From positions 1,230,278 through 1,259,306 of the forward strand of contig BFEA01000247.1 in the NCBI GenBank assembly GCA_003427395.1: a stretch of 29,029 nucleotides of DNA, given 5' to 3'. The stretch's first letter is position 1. Every line of letters starts with the position of its first letter. The notes beneath the pieces are model-generated. The model saw only the letters and a list, made by a program, of their open reading frames with translations. It did not search any database and was not told the DNA's origin. The stretch is from Chara braunii (taxonomy: Eukaryota; Streptophyta; Charophyceae; Charales; Characeae). The position numbers and the translations under genes were made by a program. Shown here one piece after another: positions 18,841-28,162 of this stretch.

Positions 18841-19235
18841 ATAGCAGGGTCTATGGGTCTCTCTTCTTTAGGCTCAGTGACCGGACTAACGTAGGCTACA
18901 AAAACCTGCTCTTCTAACTGCTCCTTCACTAAACGCACGAACGTGGGAGCACTGAGGCAGCAATGTGCCGGAGAGTTGTCTACTCCTGACACATCAAACA
19001 GGCGAGCAGTCTTAACTTCACCTGTGGGACTAGGGAGCCTACACTCGTGCTCTCTCAAATGGAGTGTGGCCCCGACTGCCTCTCCCCAATCCATTCCTAG
19101 GACCATATCGAAAGGTACGCTGTCCTCTACAAGGAAAGTCGGGGAATGGAGAACTTTCTCTACCTTCCCATCTTTCTCTAGCCGAAAGTATGTCTGGACT
19201 CGCATAGCCTGCCTTGTGGCAAGCCTGGGTGCCAT
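18825..19235 (-). pseudogene. pol: M2 protease C-terminal half and linker
   Basis: The piece reads TYFRLEKDGKVEKVLHSPTF, PFDMVLGMDWGEA and LHLREHECRLPSPTGEV, matching M1. The DSGA active-site segment is not present: relative to M1, about 560 bases are missing between CTGGACTC (about 19198) and CCTTGTGGCAAGCC (19211), removing the protease N-terminus and the zinc knuckle. It ends in a TAA (18825-18827) where M1 has a Glu codon. It could not be an active protease. Confidence 0.82.
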
Positions 19236-19885
19236 CCACCTCTTCTTGGAGGTGACCGATAGAAACGTGGACGATTTGGCGGGGGACCTTGACCCCTGCC
19301 TCCCTCTTGGCGGTTTCCTCTGTCGCCAACCCCCTGAGCGCCCTGTCCTCGGCTACCTGAGGCCCGGCCTCCTTGGCCGTGGCCTCCTCCTTTTCCTTGC
19401 GGCCTCCCTCCGGCTGCGACAGCAGCGTAGGTCCTCCCCTGACCCCCACTACTGCCCTCCTCCTCTAGGCCCTACTCGATTTGACTATATGGGACCTCAT
19501 CCATACCACCTTCATCCAAAGTGAGGATCAGATGATCCTTGGCCCTAACCTGACTAGAGAAGGTACGAACATTCCACTTTTTCCCCTTGTCCAAGTCCTT
19601 ATGCCAGAAAGTGGATACTGGGATAGACTGTGCCTCAAACAGCACCACCTCCCTACTCAACGTGTCATACGTCATGGTGGGCTGTCGACTTTTTTCGAAG
19701 AAGTGCCCCCGTAGGGGCTCTGGCATGGCACGATAGAAGAGATTGACCAACTGGGCCTCAGTGACCTCGTGGTCTGGGACAGCCACTAGCTCGTCCATAA
19801 CGCCTTGCCCTCGCACTCCTCCATTGGCGTGAGTGGATGGTTTGCAGTTTGTCAGAGGCCATGACGCCTCGCGTGACATCTGCAA
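19236..19885 (-). pseudogene. gag: M2 Gag C-terminal region
   Basis: The frame 19885-19472 includes GVMDELVAVPDHEVTEAQLV, FYRAMPEPLRGHFFEKSRQP, MTYDTLSREVVLFEAQSIP and HKDLDKGKKWNVR. To its left a Gly/Arg/Gln-rich stretch continues in another frame (GRTYAAVAAGGRPQGKGGGH and similar), consistent with a disordered RNA-binding linker. The nucleocapsid zinc knuckle that should follow is deleted. Confidence 0.72.
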
Positions 19886-20400
19886 ATCGCTCTCGGAGTA
19901 ATCTACAAAATTCAGGAATAGGGGTAATTTTGGAGTAGGCTACCATATTATTTTCGCACTGTGCAGCGCGAGCGAGTGATCTGGCAAAAGCGGCTGCTTC
20001 GTCTTTAAGGGTTTGAAATGCAATGAGGACTTGTTCCTCAACAACGATCTTCTGTAAATACACGTATGTATTCACATTCGCCTCCCAATTATCAAAGTTT
20101 TCTTCCTTCTTCCCACTATAGGGTTCAGGAAATTTGATCTTCACGGGCTCTCGATGGGGGCGTACCTCCTCCTTAGGAGTGGCCAGCTTTGCGCCCTCAA
20201 TGGCGCCTGTGCAGAATTTTTTGGTACCCTCTATCCTCGCCCGCACTTTTGCACCTACGTGCAGCATCATCTCGCGTGCAAAGTCCCTGAATCCCAGGCG
20301 AATGGAGTGTAAGGCGATATCCTGGGCTTTAGCAAACTTATGTTGCTCGTCCCAGGCTCTAGCTAGGAGTTGCTATTTTTCTCGAAATAACATTTAATTT
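19758..20400 (-). pseudogene. gag: M2 Gag capsid domain
   Basis: From 20270 leftward: RARIEGTKKFCTGAIEGAKL, PYSGKKEENFDNWEANVNTY, then LIAFQTLKDEAAAFARSLAR and FCRLLRERFADVTRGVMASD. The FDNWEANVNTYVYLQKI block is the gypsy Gag core. It stays open for 170 codons, better preserved than M1, but near 19800-19830 the frame runs off into Arg-rich nonsense because a base has been lost or gained next to HSRQWRSA. Upstream (20280-20400) are DFAREMMLHVGAK-type residues continuous with it. Confidence 0.82.
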
Positions 20401-20447
20401 TTACTGTATATCTTCTTGCACCTGAATCTCCTCCCTCTGCACCTTTA

Positions 20448-21020
20448 TCACCTCCAACTCCTCTGCCATTTACTTGCGTCATCCATCTTCCTCTTCTTCT
20501 CCCTAGTGAAACGCAACTTCCATTGTAACTTCTTCTCTTCCTCTATCGTCTGGCATCGCAAGGGGTCTTTTTCCGCCTCCCATTCCCTGATAATTGCTTC
20601 CTTTTCCTCCGGGGGAACATACAACATGGCTTCTTCTTCTTCTCCCAGGGACAGATTTGCCACCCACTAAGAAACTTTTTTCTCCAACCATGATTTTTCC
20701 TTCTTCGTGCCATTAGTTTTCCCTCTATGCTCTGCGCTTCTTCTGACCAGAGGAACCCCCTCCTTTTCTTCTTCCTCTTCGATCTCTTCCTCATCTACTG
20801 CTTTCATCTTCTCTTCGTCCTCCTCCTTAAATATCTTCATTTCCTCTTCCAACTTCTTCTTCTTCGCCGCCTGCTCCTCCTGCAAGGCCAACTTCTTGGC
20901 CTGTCTAATCAATTCTTTCTTGGCCTCCTTCTCTCTCCTCTCTTTAAGTACGGCGGCGGCTTGCTCTTCCTGAGCCTTGGTGTAGGGGGTGGTACTCTTT
21001 CCACTACGTAGGTCAACCAT
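20448..21020 (-). pseudogene. gag: M2 Gag N-terminus with long charged coiled coil
   Basis: I prefer the ATG at 21020 (MVDLRSGKSTTPYTKAQEEQ) over the in-frame one at 21053, because similarity with M1 coding starts at TTPYTK. The protein is then strongly charged and helical: ERREKEAKKELIRQAKKLAL, EEQAAKKKKLEEEMK and an Asp/Glu run. After a frame change near 20667 it continues with WVANLSLGEEEEAMLYVPPE and EEEKKLQWKLRFTREKKRK. This is about 190 residues ahead of the capsid block, an unusually long N-terminal extension for a gypsy Gag. No membrane or signal segment is seen. Confidence 0.78.
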
Positions 21021-21615
21021 GGTGAAAGGTGCACAACCAAGATTCAATTCCACTCCTCACCACTTAGACTCACACCCCTGACTGACTTAACTTAGGACTG
21101 ACTCTACTAAGGACCACATAACCTTTATAAGATCCTGTCAACTATGGTTTCTAGCCTGGACCTAAACTAAGGCTGTCACTACAGGACTTACTGCCGATCA
21201 GGAGGCATTTAAGGAGATCCCCCGTAACTCCTCAGGAATTATTTAAAGTCGCAAACCGGACGACGCGATCAAGTAAGTCCTCTCAAGACTTAGACAGCTC
21301 GTTGTGCAGCCCACAGCTCGGATTTTGGGCCTACCGTGCCACACTGAGCAGCCCGCCGGTCAGTACCGGTCCTTGGGAGGGTTCGTGTCCTCCGGGTCAG
21401 TCAAGTCGTCAGACACGGCCTTTAGCCCTACTCAGCCCGTGTGGGTTTGGTCAAAAAAGCTCTATGACCACATACACAAAGTTCCTATCACTTGTACAGA
21501 AGAGACTCAATGCAGAAAGAAGAGACAGATAGACTCTACAAGTACATGGGGTGAGTGCGCATCCATAGGGCGAGGGGATAGGCTGAAGGCTTGGCGAGAA
21601 TATACCAACTCCAGC

Positions 21616-21796
21616 TTGGTCAAATTCGTGGTCAACAACTCTGGTCAACAACTTTGGTCAACACCTTGGTCAACGCCGGTCAAACCCTCGGTCAACACTC
21701 TGGTCAACCTCGGTCATCACTTTGGTCAAAGCGTGAGTCAATTCCCAAGTCAACTTCGGTCAACCCCTTGGTCAACGCGTTGGTCAACCCTCAACT
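21616..21796 (-). promoter_or_regulatory. GGTCAA (minus-strand TTGACC) array in the M2 leader
   Basis: I count twelve GGTCAA copies plus one GGTCAT and two GTCAA variants within about 180 bases, spaced 8-18 bases apart. On the element's transcribed strand each reads TTGACC, the W-box type core. The equivalent array in M1 has seven exact GGTCAAC copies, so the array is a shared feature that differs in copy number. Function is not proven. Confidence 0.62.
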
Positions 21797-22055
21797 TAGC
21801 TATGGCTGCCAGCACTTTCTCTCTCACCAACCCTCGCTTCTCCTTCTCCCTCCTTCCTTCTTTCTCCTTCACTTCACCCCGGCTATGTCTTCCTTCAGTT
21901 TCGTCGTCCCTCCTTCCTTCTCCCTCGCTATACCTTTCTCCTTCGTCTCTCCTCCCTTCTCCTTCGCTTCACCTTCCTCTTTCTTGATTACCCTATGTTC
22001 GAGCTTTGCGGCTATGGCCGCCTTCTCTCTTGGTCCACATAACAGTCTTGTATCG

Positions 22056-22056
<1 letters not shown>

Positions 22057-22100
<44 letters not shown>
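22057..22100. repeat. (CT)n microsatellite in the M2 leader
   Basis: A 44-base CT run occupies the place where M1 has about 150 bases. GTAGGCG follows on the right. Confidence 0.95.
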
Positions 22101-22103
<3 letters not shown>

Positions 22104-22236
22104 AGGCGACACCTTCTCTCCGCAGCGCAGCTATGGCGGACTCCACATCTCCTTCGGTGCACCTCGGCTGTGGCACCTAACTGGCGCACGTCGCTTCCCC
22201 TGCCGGCAACGACGATGGCGCGTGGGGTAACGGGAA

Positions 22237-22251
22237 CCAGCTCTGATACCA
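22237..22251 (-). other. M2 primer-binding site, complementary to initiator tRNA-Met
   Basis: The minus strand reads TGGTATCAGAGCTGG beginning one base from the LTR edge. The first 12 bases are exactly the complement of the plant initiator tRNA-Met 3' end (established knowledge). Together with LTR order this fixes the element's orientation as minus. Confidence 0.93.
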
Positions 22252-22252
22252 A

Positions 22253-23200
22253 TGCAATCAGACTCGCTTCTTTTTTCCACTCCGCAGATGATGATTCACA
22301 TTGGCGCAAGGCGCCCACTCAAAGCTCAAAGATATGGAAATCGAGAAGCGGTTCAGATGTAATTCACTTCAAAAGGCTATGGCGCAACAGCGCCTGTAGA
22401 ACCCAACTCTCGTCACCACTTCCAACACCACTCTTCACACACACTCAACTTTTCTTAACTCTGGATCACCCTGAATACTCCCACGCACACACACACTAAG
22501 TATATCTTTCTCTTACAACGGCTATGGCTGCTCTACCCCTACTAACTATGGCTATGACCTCGCTCTTCAGCCCACTTCGACTTCGGGCAACCTGCAGACC
22601 ACCTTTGCACATGACGCTGTAGCAGTGCTTCCGCATGGCTTACACAGCGAATGAATGAATTGTTGGGCGCTGCTCTTGATTTATACTTCGGTTTGCCGCT
22701 GGTCTGCCCCTTTCCACCAGGCCCTTGGTGCACACAGTCCTACACGGTACTTGCTTGATTGGGACCGGTACCGCTGACTGCACGAGGTTGCATTGTCGAC
22801 TCAGCGCAGTTGGGCTTACCACTTGCCCACTTGCCTTTGGCTTAACGTGAGACACTTTCGAAAGGCCACTTCTGGACCTTCTTGAAGTCTGTGGACTTGG
22901 CCTTTCGAATACTATAGCAGCTACGACCTTGACCTTTCAGGACTGTAGCAGCTACGACCTTGACCTCTCAGGACCCCTACATCTACGACCTCTACAAGAG
23001 CTGTGACCCCTACTCGACAGACCTACAGATCGACCCTACATCTACACAGACCTACGACATACAACAACCAACTATTGAAACACAGGTCACGGGTTCAAAC
23101 ACTCGGGGGTCAACTCGAAACTGTACATGGGTAAGATGAGGTCTGGGGATCGAACTCTAGGGCCCGCAGCTGTGACTATGAAAAGGTGAAAACCGTTTCA
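22253..23200 (-). repeat. M2 5' LTR
   Basis: A 948-base LTR running TGCAATCAG to CCGTTTCA on the plus strand. The primer-binding site adjoins its left edge and P2 sequence (CTTTTTGAATTTTCTTG) its right edge. TATAAATC lies at 22685-22678. A tandem pair of GTAGCAGCTACGACCTTGACC segments occurs near 22915-22975. The target duplication is imperfect at best: CATT on the left against CTTT on the right. Confidence 0.92.
22678..22685 (-). promoter_or_regulatory. TATA-box-like element in the M2 5' LTR
   Basis: TATAAATC on the minus strand, conserved in the M2 3' LTR and in the M1 5' LTR at the same relative place, makes it the best candidate core promoter of this element. The start site itself cannot be read from sequence. 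Confidence 0.55.
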
Positions 23201-23376
23201 CTTTTTGAATTTTCTTGAAAAATACACTCTCGAATTAATTTCGAGTACATTTAATTCTTCATTAATCTTATTCAAAATTAATTCTCGTTTTGTGAATTTT
23301 ATTTGAGAATTACCTTCATTGCTAAATCAATTGACGGCGTTCTACTCTTGTAAATAGGACCCCCCCCCCCCCGGGC
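23201..23376 (+). repeat. P2 5' region, third fragment, up to gag
   Basis: This is colinear with P1 at about 1930-2113: GAATTTTCTTGAAAAATACACT, GAATTTTATTTG, CATTGCTAAATCAATTGA and TACTCTTGTAAATA. A run of about 14 C residues (near 23359-23372) lies immediately before the gag ATG, as in P1. Confidence 0.85.
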
Positions 23377-24560
23377 ATGCCACACTCAACCAGGAACTCT
23401 CAATGCGCAGCCGCTAACGCCGCCGCTGCTAAGGCTGTTGCAGCCGCCGCTACCACCGCTTCCTCCCCCACCATGGCCTAGTCATCCAACATTGATATGT
23501 CTGGCATCCGCACCGACTCCATCGACAACATCGCCCGCGACTTCACAGCTGAGCAAACACCAGCACCCGATGCCTCCACCGATCTCGCGACACTCCTCCG
23601 GATGGTGACATCCATCCACTCGTTTATCGCCGACATCAAAACATCTGTCTCCACCATCTCCGCTCGCGTGAGCGCCATAAAAAATCAAACCCCCGCCATC
23701 CAGATCGTCACCACCACGTCACATCTCCTCCCCCCACCTCGGGTTCCACCACCCTTTCCCCATCCTCCGCCTCCACATCCACCGCCCTCTCCGCTAGCAC
23801 GTCATCCACATCCCGACCTTCATCCACCACCACCTGGTCACCCCACCACCCAAGACGACAACCCCTGCCGTCACGCAGTCATCGACCATTCCGCCCTTGA
23901 CAAAACCTCTCTTGACTTCATCCGCTATCACCTCCACCCACCCCACCTATACCCCGATCACTTCCACACCACACGACCTGTACCTCAGTCTTCCACTACT
24001 TCCACCAAGCGCTCTCATTCCCACCAACCCCACCGACGATTTCACCCGGATCGACTCTTCCTCCCCTACCCTCGACTTCAATGCCCTCGCCGCTACTACC
24101 ACCAAAGTCGGCAATATCCCTCCATCATTCCACGTCAACGAGATTCCCACCTTCTTCGGCCAGCCCCATGAGGACGTCTTCCTCTTTCTCAACAAACTCC
24201 AACAAGCCCTCTCCCTCCACAGCATCGACTGGTTCCCCATTGCGGGCACCAAAACTATTGGATGGCGTCGCTCGGTGGTGGTACACCTGGTCACCTCCAC
24301 ACTCCGCCCACAGAAGACAGTTGACGACTTTCTCGACCAATTCTGTCGGCTCCGTATCTTCATCCCCTATAAGGTCGCACTCACATCGACCCCTCCTCGC
24401 CCTCGCTCCCTCCACAACATCCCCTCCGAGGACACCAGATCGCCCTCGCTCCCTCCTCCACCTCCTAGGACGAGTTCACCGCCCCCGACCCTGACACCCT
24501 CTCTGATCCACTAGACACCAGATCGCTCTCCTCCGACGAACTCTCCGCCATCCACGTCAT
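23377..24560 (+). pseudogene. gag: P2 Gag, stop-interrupted and internally deleted
   Basis: The ATG at 23377 opens MPHSTRNSQCAAANAAAAKA, homologous to P1. Codon 35 is TAG (23479-23481) where P1 has CAG. The frame then carries DIKTSVSTISARVSAIKNQ and the Pro/His-rich linker. Near 23960 the frame changes, and the capsid block is read from 23897-24514 (FFGQPHEDVFLFLNKLQQAL, then TVDDFLDQFCRL). Compared with P1 two internal deletions are visible: about 60 bases near 24287 and about 195 bases near 24352, the latter removing the segment between DQFCRL and the IFSPYK-like text. Confidence 0.78.
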
Positions 24561-24760
24561 GCAAATAGAAAAGAGAGAACTCACTAGCTGTCCTCCCATA
24601 AACATCCACCCAACCCGTCTCACAAAACTCGCGCCGGACAAGCGAACCTACCTCCAAGCAAAGGGTGGATGATTTCGGTGTTGACAGTTAGGACATCAAC
24701 AGACAAACTGTCCAAATGCCGAACATTTCACAGGTTAGGCACCCAGGTTCGCAGCCCCCG
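24561..24760 (+). pseudogene. gag: P2 Gag zinc-knuckle region, broken
   Basis: The frame that reads QLGHQQTNCPNA is preserved, but the expected first Cys codon is TGA (24670-24672) and a second TGA follows at 24682-24684. The middle Cys (24679-24681), His and last Cys remain. The codons just upstream (TYLQAKGG) are longer than in P1, which lacks about 20 bases here. Confidence 0.7.
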
Positions 24761-24839
24761 ACCCACTGCTTCCGCACCCGCCACTACTGGTCCCTCCTCC
24801 ACTTGAACACGGTCCTCATGATCACCATCCACGGCTAGT

Positions 24840-25580
24840 GTGCTGGCCATGCCATCGGTGACGAGCTCTATCCCACCGATGGCCCAGTTGGCATTGACAA
24901 ATCGTTTGCCCCCCCCCTCCCCGGTGACACACTTCCCACCAGACGATCCCCTGACATTGCATGACGCCGCTCCCATTGGTACATGTTCCTCTACCCTTCT
25001 CCCAAATCCATCCTCCGTCACCTTCTCTGATGTTGTTGAGGAACAAGCCCAACACGATCGGCTTGTCAAATTAGGCACCGAACAACACCGCCTCAACGGC
25101 ATCATCTCCACTGCCTACTCATCCCGCTTCCACCTCAAGTTTATTGCCGCCACCCTTGGTGCGTTTACAACCAAGTTTCGGGCCCTCCTTGATATTGGAG
25201 CTACCGACAACTTTATCACTGACACGTGTGTCCGGAAAGCCGGTCTCACTTCTACCGGTTAGGACTCCCCGATTATTGTTCATTTAGGGGACAAAGACAC
25301 CGCTGTTGTAGTAGACCGCACGATTCCCGAGACCACCATGACTGTCGGAACCCTCCACAGCCAGGTCTCATTCGATGTCATGCACCTGATGTGCGACATC
25401 GTCTTAGCAACACCTTGGTTGGACTGCGACATGCCATACGTGTTCCACCCCAACTTCTTCCGCCTCACCAACGCCCCCGACACGCCCATGGACATCCCCT
25501 ATTTCCCCCACCCTACCTCCCAAAACTCCGTCACACCTCACCAATTCCTCCACATGGCTCATGAAAACCCCGACTCAACG
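24840..25580 (+). pseudogene. pol: P2 aspartic protease region
   Basis: The frame 24840-25262 contains VVEEQAQHDRLVKLGTEQ and then ALLDIGATDNFITDTCVRKA, with the DIGA active site as in P1. It stops at a TAG (25260-25262) where P1 has a Tyr codon. After the stop the protease C-terminal block DIVLATPWLDCDMPY and HPNFFRLTNAPDTPMDI lie in the frame 25338-25811, which also reads the protease-RT linker QFLHMAHENPDSTYY. This frame is correct for Pol until about 25648, where one base is missing within the GACCCCCCACC run relative to P1. Confidence 0.78.
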
Positions 25581-25649
25581 TACTATTACCTTGTCCTTGA
25601 CCGCGAGCATCCCAAGGACCTACTCCCAACAAACAAACCCGATCAAGAC

Positions 25650-26580
25650 CCCCCACCAACCCCGCCCTCACCTCCATCCTCAATGAATTCAAGGACGTTT
25701 TCCTCAAGTCATTGCTCGTCGAACTACCCGTGGATCATGGTGTCTCCCATACCATCGATCCGGAACTCGGCCACACTCCGCCGTGCTGCCCTCCATATCA
25801 ACTCGAAATGAAGCGGCAGCTCAATGATCTCCTTGAAAAAGGATTCATTAAGCCAAGCTCCTCACCCTTCGGCAAAAGCCGCCTTTTTGTCAAGAAAGGC
25901 GGAACCTCGAAATTACGGATGTGCGGAGACTATCGCGCCTTGAATCGGATCACGATGAAGAACAAGTACCCCCTACCTCAGGTCTCCGAGCTTCTTGATC
26001 GCCTTCGTGGAGCAAAGTATTTTACCAAGATCGATCTTTGCAGTGGCTTCCACCAGATCCGCATCCGCGAGGAGGACACCCACAAGACCGCATTCCGCTC
26101 TCGGTTCGGGCAACACAAGTCCCTCGTGATGCCTTTCGGCCTCACCAACGCCCCCGCCACATTCCAGTCCACCATGAACCACATCTTCTGCGACCTCCTC
26201 GAAGTCTGTGTCGCCGTCTACCTTGATGATATCCTTGTCTATAACCCCACCTTCGAGTCCCACCTTCAGCACCTTCGCCAAGGCCTCTTTATCCTCAGAG
26301 AGCAAAAATTCTACTCCAAGATCAGCAAATGCACCTTTGCTGCCTCTAGCATAGAATACCTTGGCAACATCGTCTCTGCTGAAGGAATCCACATGGAGCC
26401 CTTGAAGGTCACCGCCCTCGTTGAGTACCCCCCGCCCAAGACCCTACTCCAACTACGCTTATTCCTCGGCCTTGCCAACTATTACCGCCCCTTTATCTGC
26501 AACTTCTCTGACATCTTATACCCGCTCCACGAACTCATACGCAAGGACGGGCCCTTCACCTGGAACGACCACCACCAAAA
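25650..26580 (+). pseudogene. pol: P2 reverse transcriptase
   Basis: In the frame 25712-27235: KGFIKPSSSPFGKSRLFVKK, LRMCGDYRALN, YFTKIDLCSGFHQIRI, MPFGLTNAPATFQSTMNH and the catalytic YLDD at 26219-26230, then the thumb and YLGNIVSAEGIH and LANYYRPFICNFSD. The frame is open through the entire RT and about two thirds of RNase H, making it the best preserved enzyme in the window. Conserved Arg/Ser positions show some drift (LCSGF, where P1 has LRSGF). Confidence 0.92.
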
Positions 26581-27060
26581 CGCCTTCGACTTCCTCAAAC
26601 AAACCATCACCACGACCCTCGTCCTCAAGATCGCCGACCCCTCTCGACATTTCTATGTTACCACTGACCCATCCGACTTTGCCATTGGAGCCGTCCTCTC
26701 GCAACATTTTCCTCGCGACACCTCCAAACCCCCCTCCATGAAAGACTCCCCCACCCACCCTGAGGCTCCACCCGACGAATACCCCATCGACTTCGCAAGC
26801 AAGAAACTCCTTCCCGCAGATGAACTACCCCTCCAACGAGAAGGAACTCCTCGCCATGATCCATGCCCTCAAAGTCTGGTGCCCGTACCTCGATGGGCAA
26901 TACTTCACCATTCACACCGACAACACCATAGTCTCCATTCTCACCAAGAAAGACATCACGCCCCGCCAAGCCCGGTGGTTAGACTTTCTTGCCCAATTCA
27001 CCTTGACCATTTGCCACATCCCGGCAAACGCAACCATGTTGTCGATGCCCTCTCTGGAAG
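26581..27060 (+). pseudogene. pol: P2 RNase H with compensating frameshifts
   Basis: The first Asp is in VTTDPSDFAIG (26666-26668). At about 26817 two bases are missing relative to P1 (GCAGAGATG versus GCAGATG). The following Glu block (NEKELLAMIHALKVW) and third Asp (FTIHTDNTIV) are therefore in the +1-offset frame starting 26820. Near 27020 one more base is missing, which restores the original frame for NHVVDALSGS. The two losses total three bases, so downstream Pol is in frame again. All visible catalytic acids are kept, but about 65 codons are out of frame. Confidence 0.82.
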
Positions 27061-28012
27061 CCCCGACCACAAGCCCCCTGAGAAATCTCCCATCGCTCCA
27101 TCACCGATATACACAAGGCTACCTCTCATGCCCGACTTCTCCACCGTCTACAACAAGCTTCGTGACCTCGACCATGTCCCTGACTACTTCCTCCACGACA
27201 ACCTCGTCTACATCAACACTGAAGGCACTCGCTGACTCAGCATCCCCGACGCACGTCGCCTCCGTACCCAGCTGTTGGTCGAGCACTACAACGCGAAAAC
27301 TGCGGGACACCTCGGGTTCCAGAAAACCTTCGACACCATCTCCCGCAACTTCTATGGGCCTTCCCTACTCGTTGATGTCAAAGCTTACATTCGCTCATGC
27401 CCCACATGCCAAGCTGTCAACCCTTCGAACCGGGTCAGACCCGACAAGCTACAATCATTGCCTATTCCCACTAACCGCTGGCAGTCCATCTCTATGGACT
27501 TCATGTGCGGTTTCCCCAAGACCGACCGTGGGCATGACTGCATCTATGTCATCGTCTGTCGCTTGACTTAATGCGCACACTTCATCCCTTGCACTACTTC
27601 GCATAATGCCAAAGACGTCGCCACTCTCTTCTTTGATCATGTCGCACGCCAGCACGGCTTCCCTGAGAACATCATCAGTGATCGTGATCCCTGCTTCCTC
27701 TCACAATTCTGGACACACCTCTTCAAAGCATATGGAACCACGCTCAAGTATAGCACTGCATTCCACCTCCAGATTGATGGACAAACTGAGAAGATGAGCG
27801 ATACTCTCCAAAGAATCCTGCGGAAGTATTGTCATCCACACCAACACAACTGAGATCAGTTATTCACAGCCACCGAGATCGCCTATAACAACGCCGTCCG
27901 CCCTTCCACTGGCATGTCCCCGTTCTACCTCGACCTTGGCTACCATCCTCGCTTGCCCTCCAACTTCTTGCTTCCTTCACAACTCAACCCCTTCACCCTC
28001 TGCCCTTCTCTC
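27061..28012 (+). pseudogene. pol: P2 integrase with three in-frame stops and a missing C-terminal module
   Basis: The N-terminal zinc domain has HYNAKTAGHLGF and CPTCQAVNPS. The catalytic core shows Asp in SMDFMCGFP (27497-27499), Asp in ISDRDPCF (27680-27682) and Glu in DGQTEKMSD (27788-27790), an exact D-D-35-E. Stops lie at 27233-27235 (TGA), 27569-27571 (TAA) and 27851-27853 (TGA), all in the same frame. After AYNNAVRPSTGMSPFYLDLG the sequence runs to about LPSQLNPFT and passes within a few residues into the chromodomain. The usual 100-odd residues of the GPY/F module are absent. Confidence 0.85.
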
Positions 28013-28162
28013 AATGAATGGGTAGCAACAGAACCAATCACAGAATACAAAGTTAAATGGACAGGATACCCTGACGAAGAATCCACATGGGAACCTCTTT
28101 CTAACCTTAAGAATGCCATGAAACTTGTTCACGCCTATGATCATGCCCATCCTATATCCTAG
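28013..28162 (+). pseudogene. pol: P2 C-terminal chromodomain
   Basis: The in-frame C-terminus reads EWVATEPITEYKVKWTGYPD, then EESTWEPLSNLKNAMKLVHA, ending at TAG 28160-28162. This is the canonical chromodomain core: a beta strand with VKW, GYP, then STWEP and a terminal helix. Chromoviruses carry this fold after integrase, and in related elements it directs insertion to particular chromatin (established for the family). The open stretch begins at 27914 inside integrase. Base composition shifts at about 28010 from C-rich to AT-richer sequence. Confidence 0.88.

Larger units (their letters stand above)
21054..22236 (-). other. M2 5' leader
   Basis: This untranslated region runs between the primer-binding site and gag. 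The part at about 21190-21490 is nearly as similar to M1 as the RT gene is (shared: CAGGAGGCATTTAAGGAGAT, TGCCACACTGAGCAGCCCGC). Nearer the LTR it carries the GGTCAA array, a CT tract and several GCTATGGC motifs. The 302-codon and 227-codon plus-strand open stretches here are low-complexity Ser/Leu/Pro translations without domains. Confidence 0.75.

Noticed and set aside
16272-23206. Five-base target duplication for M2
   Set aside because: CCATT on the left and CTTTT on the right match poorly; only an imperfect four-base CATT/CTTT is possible.
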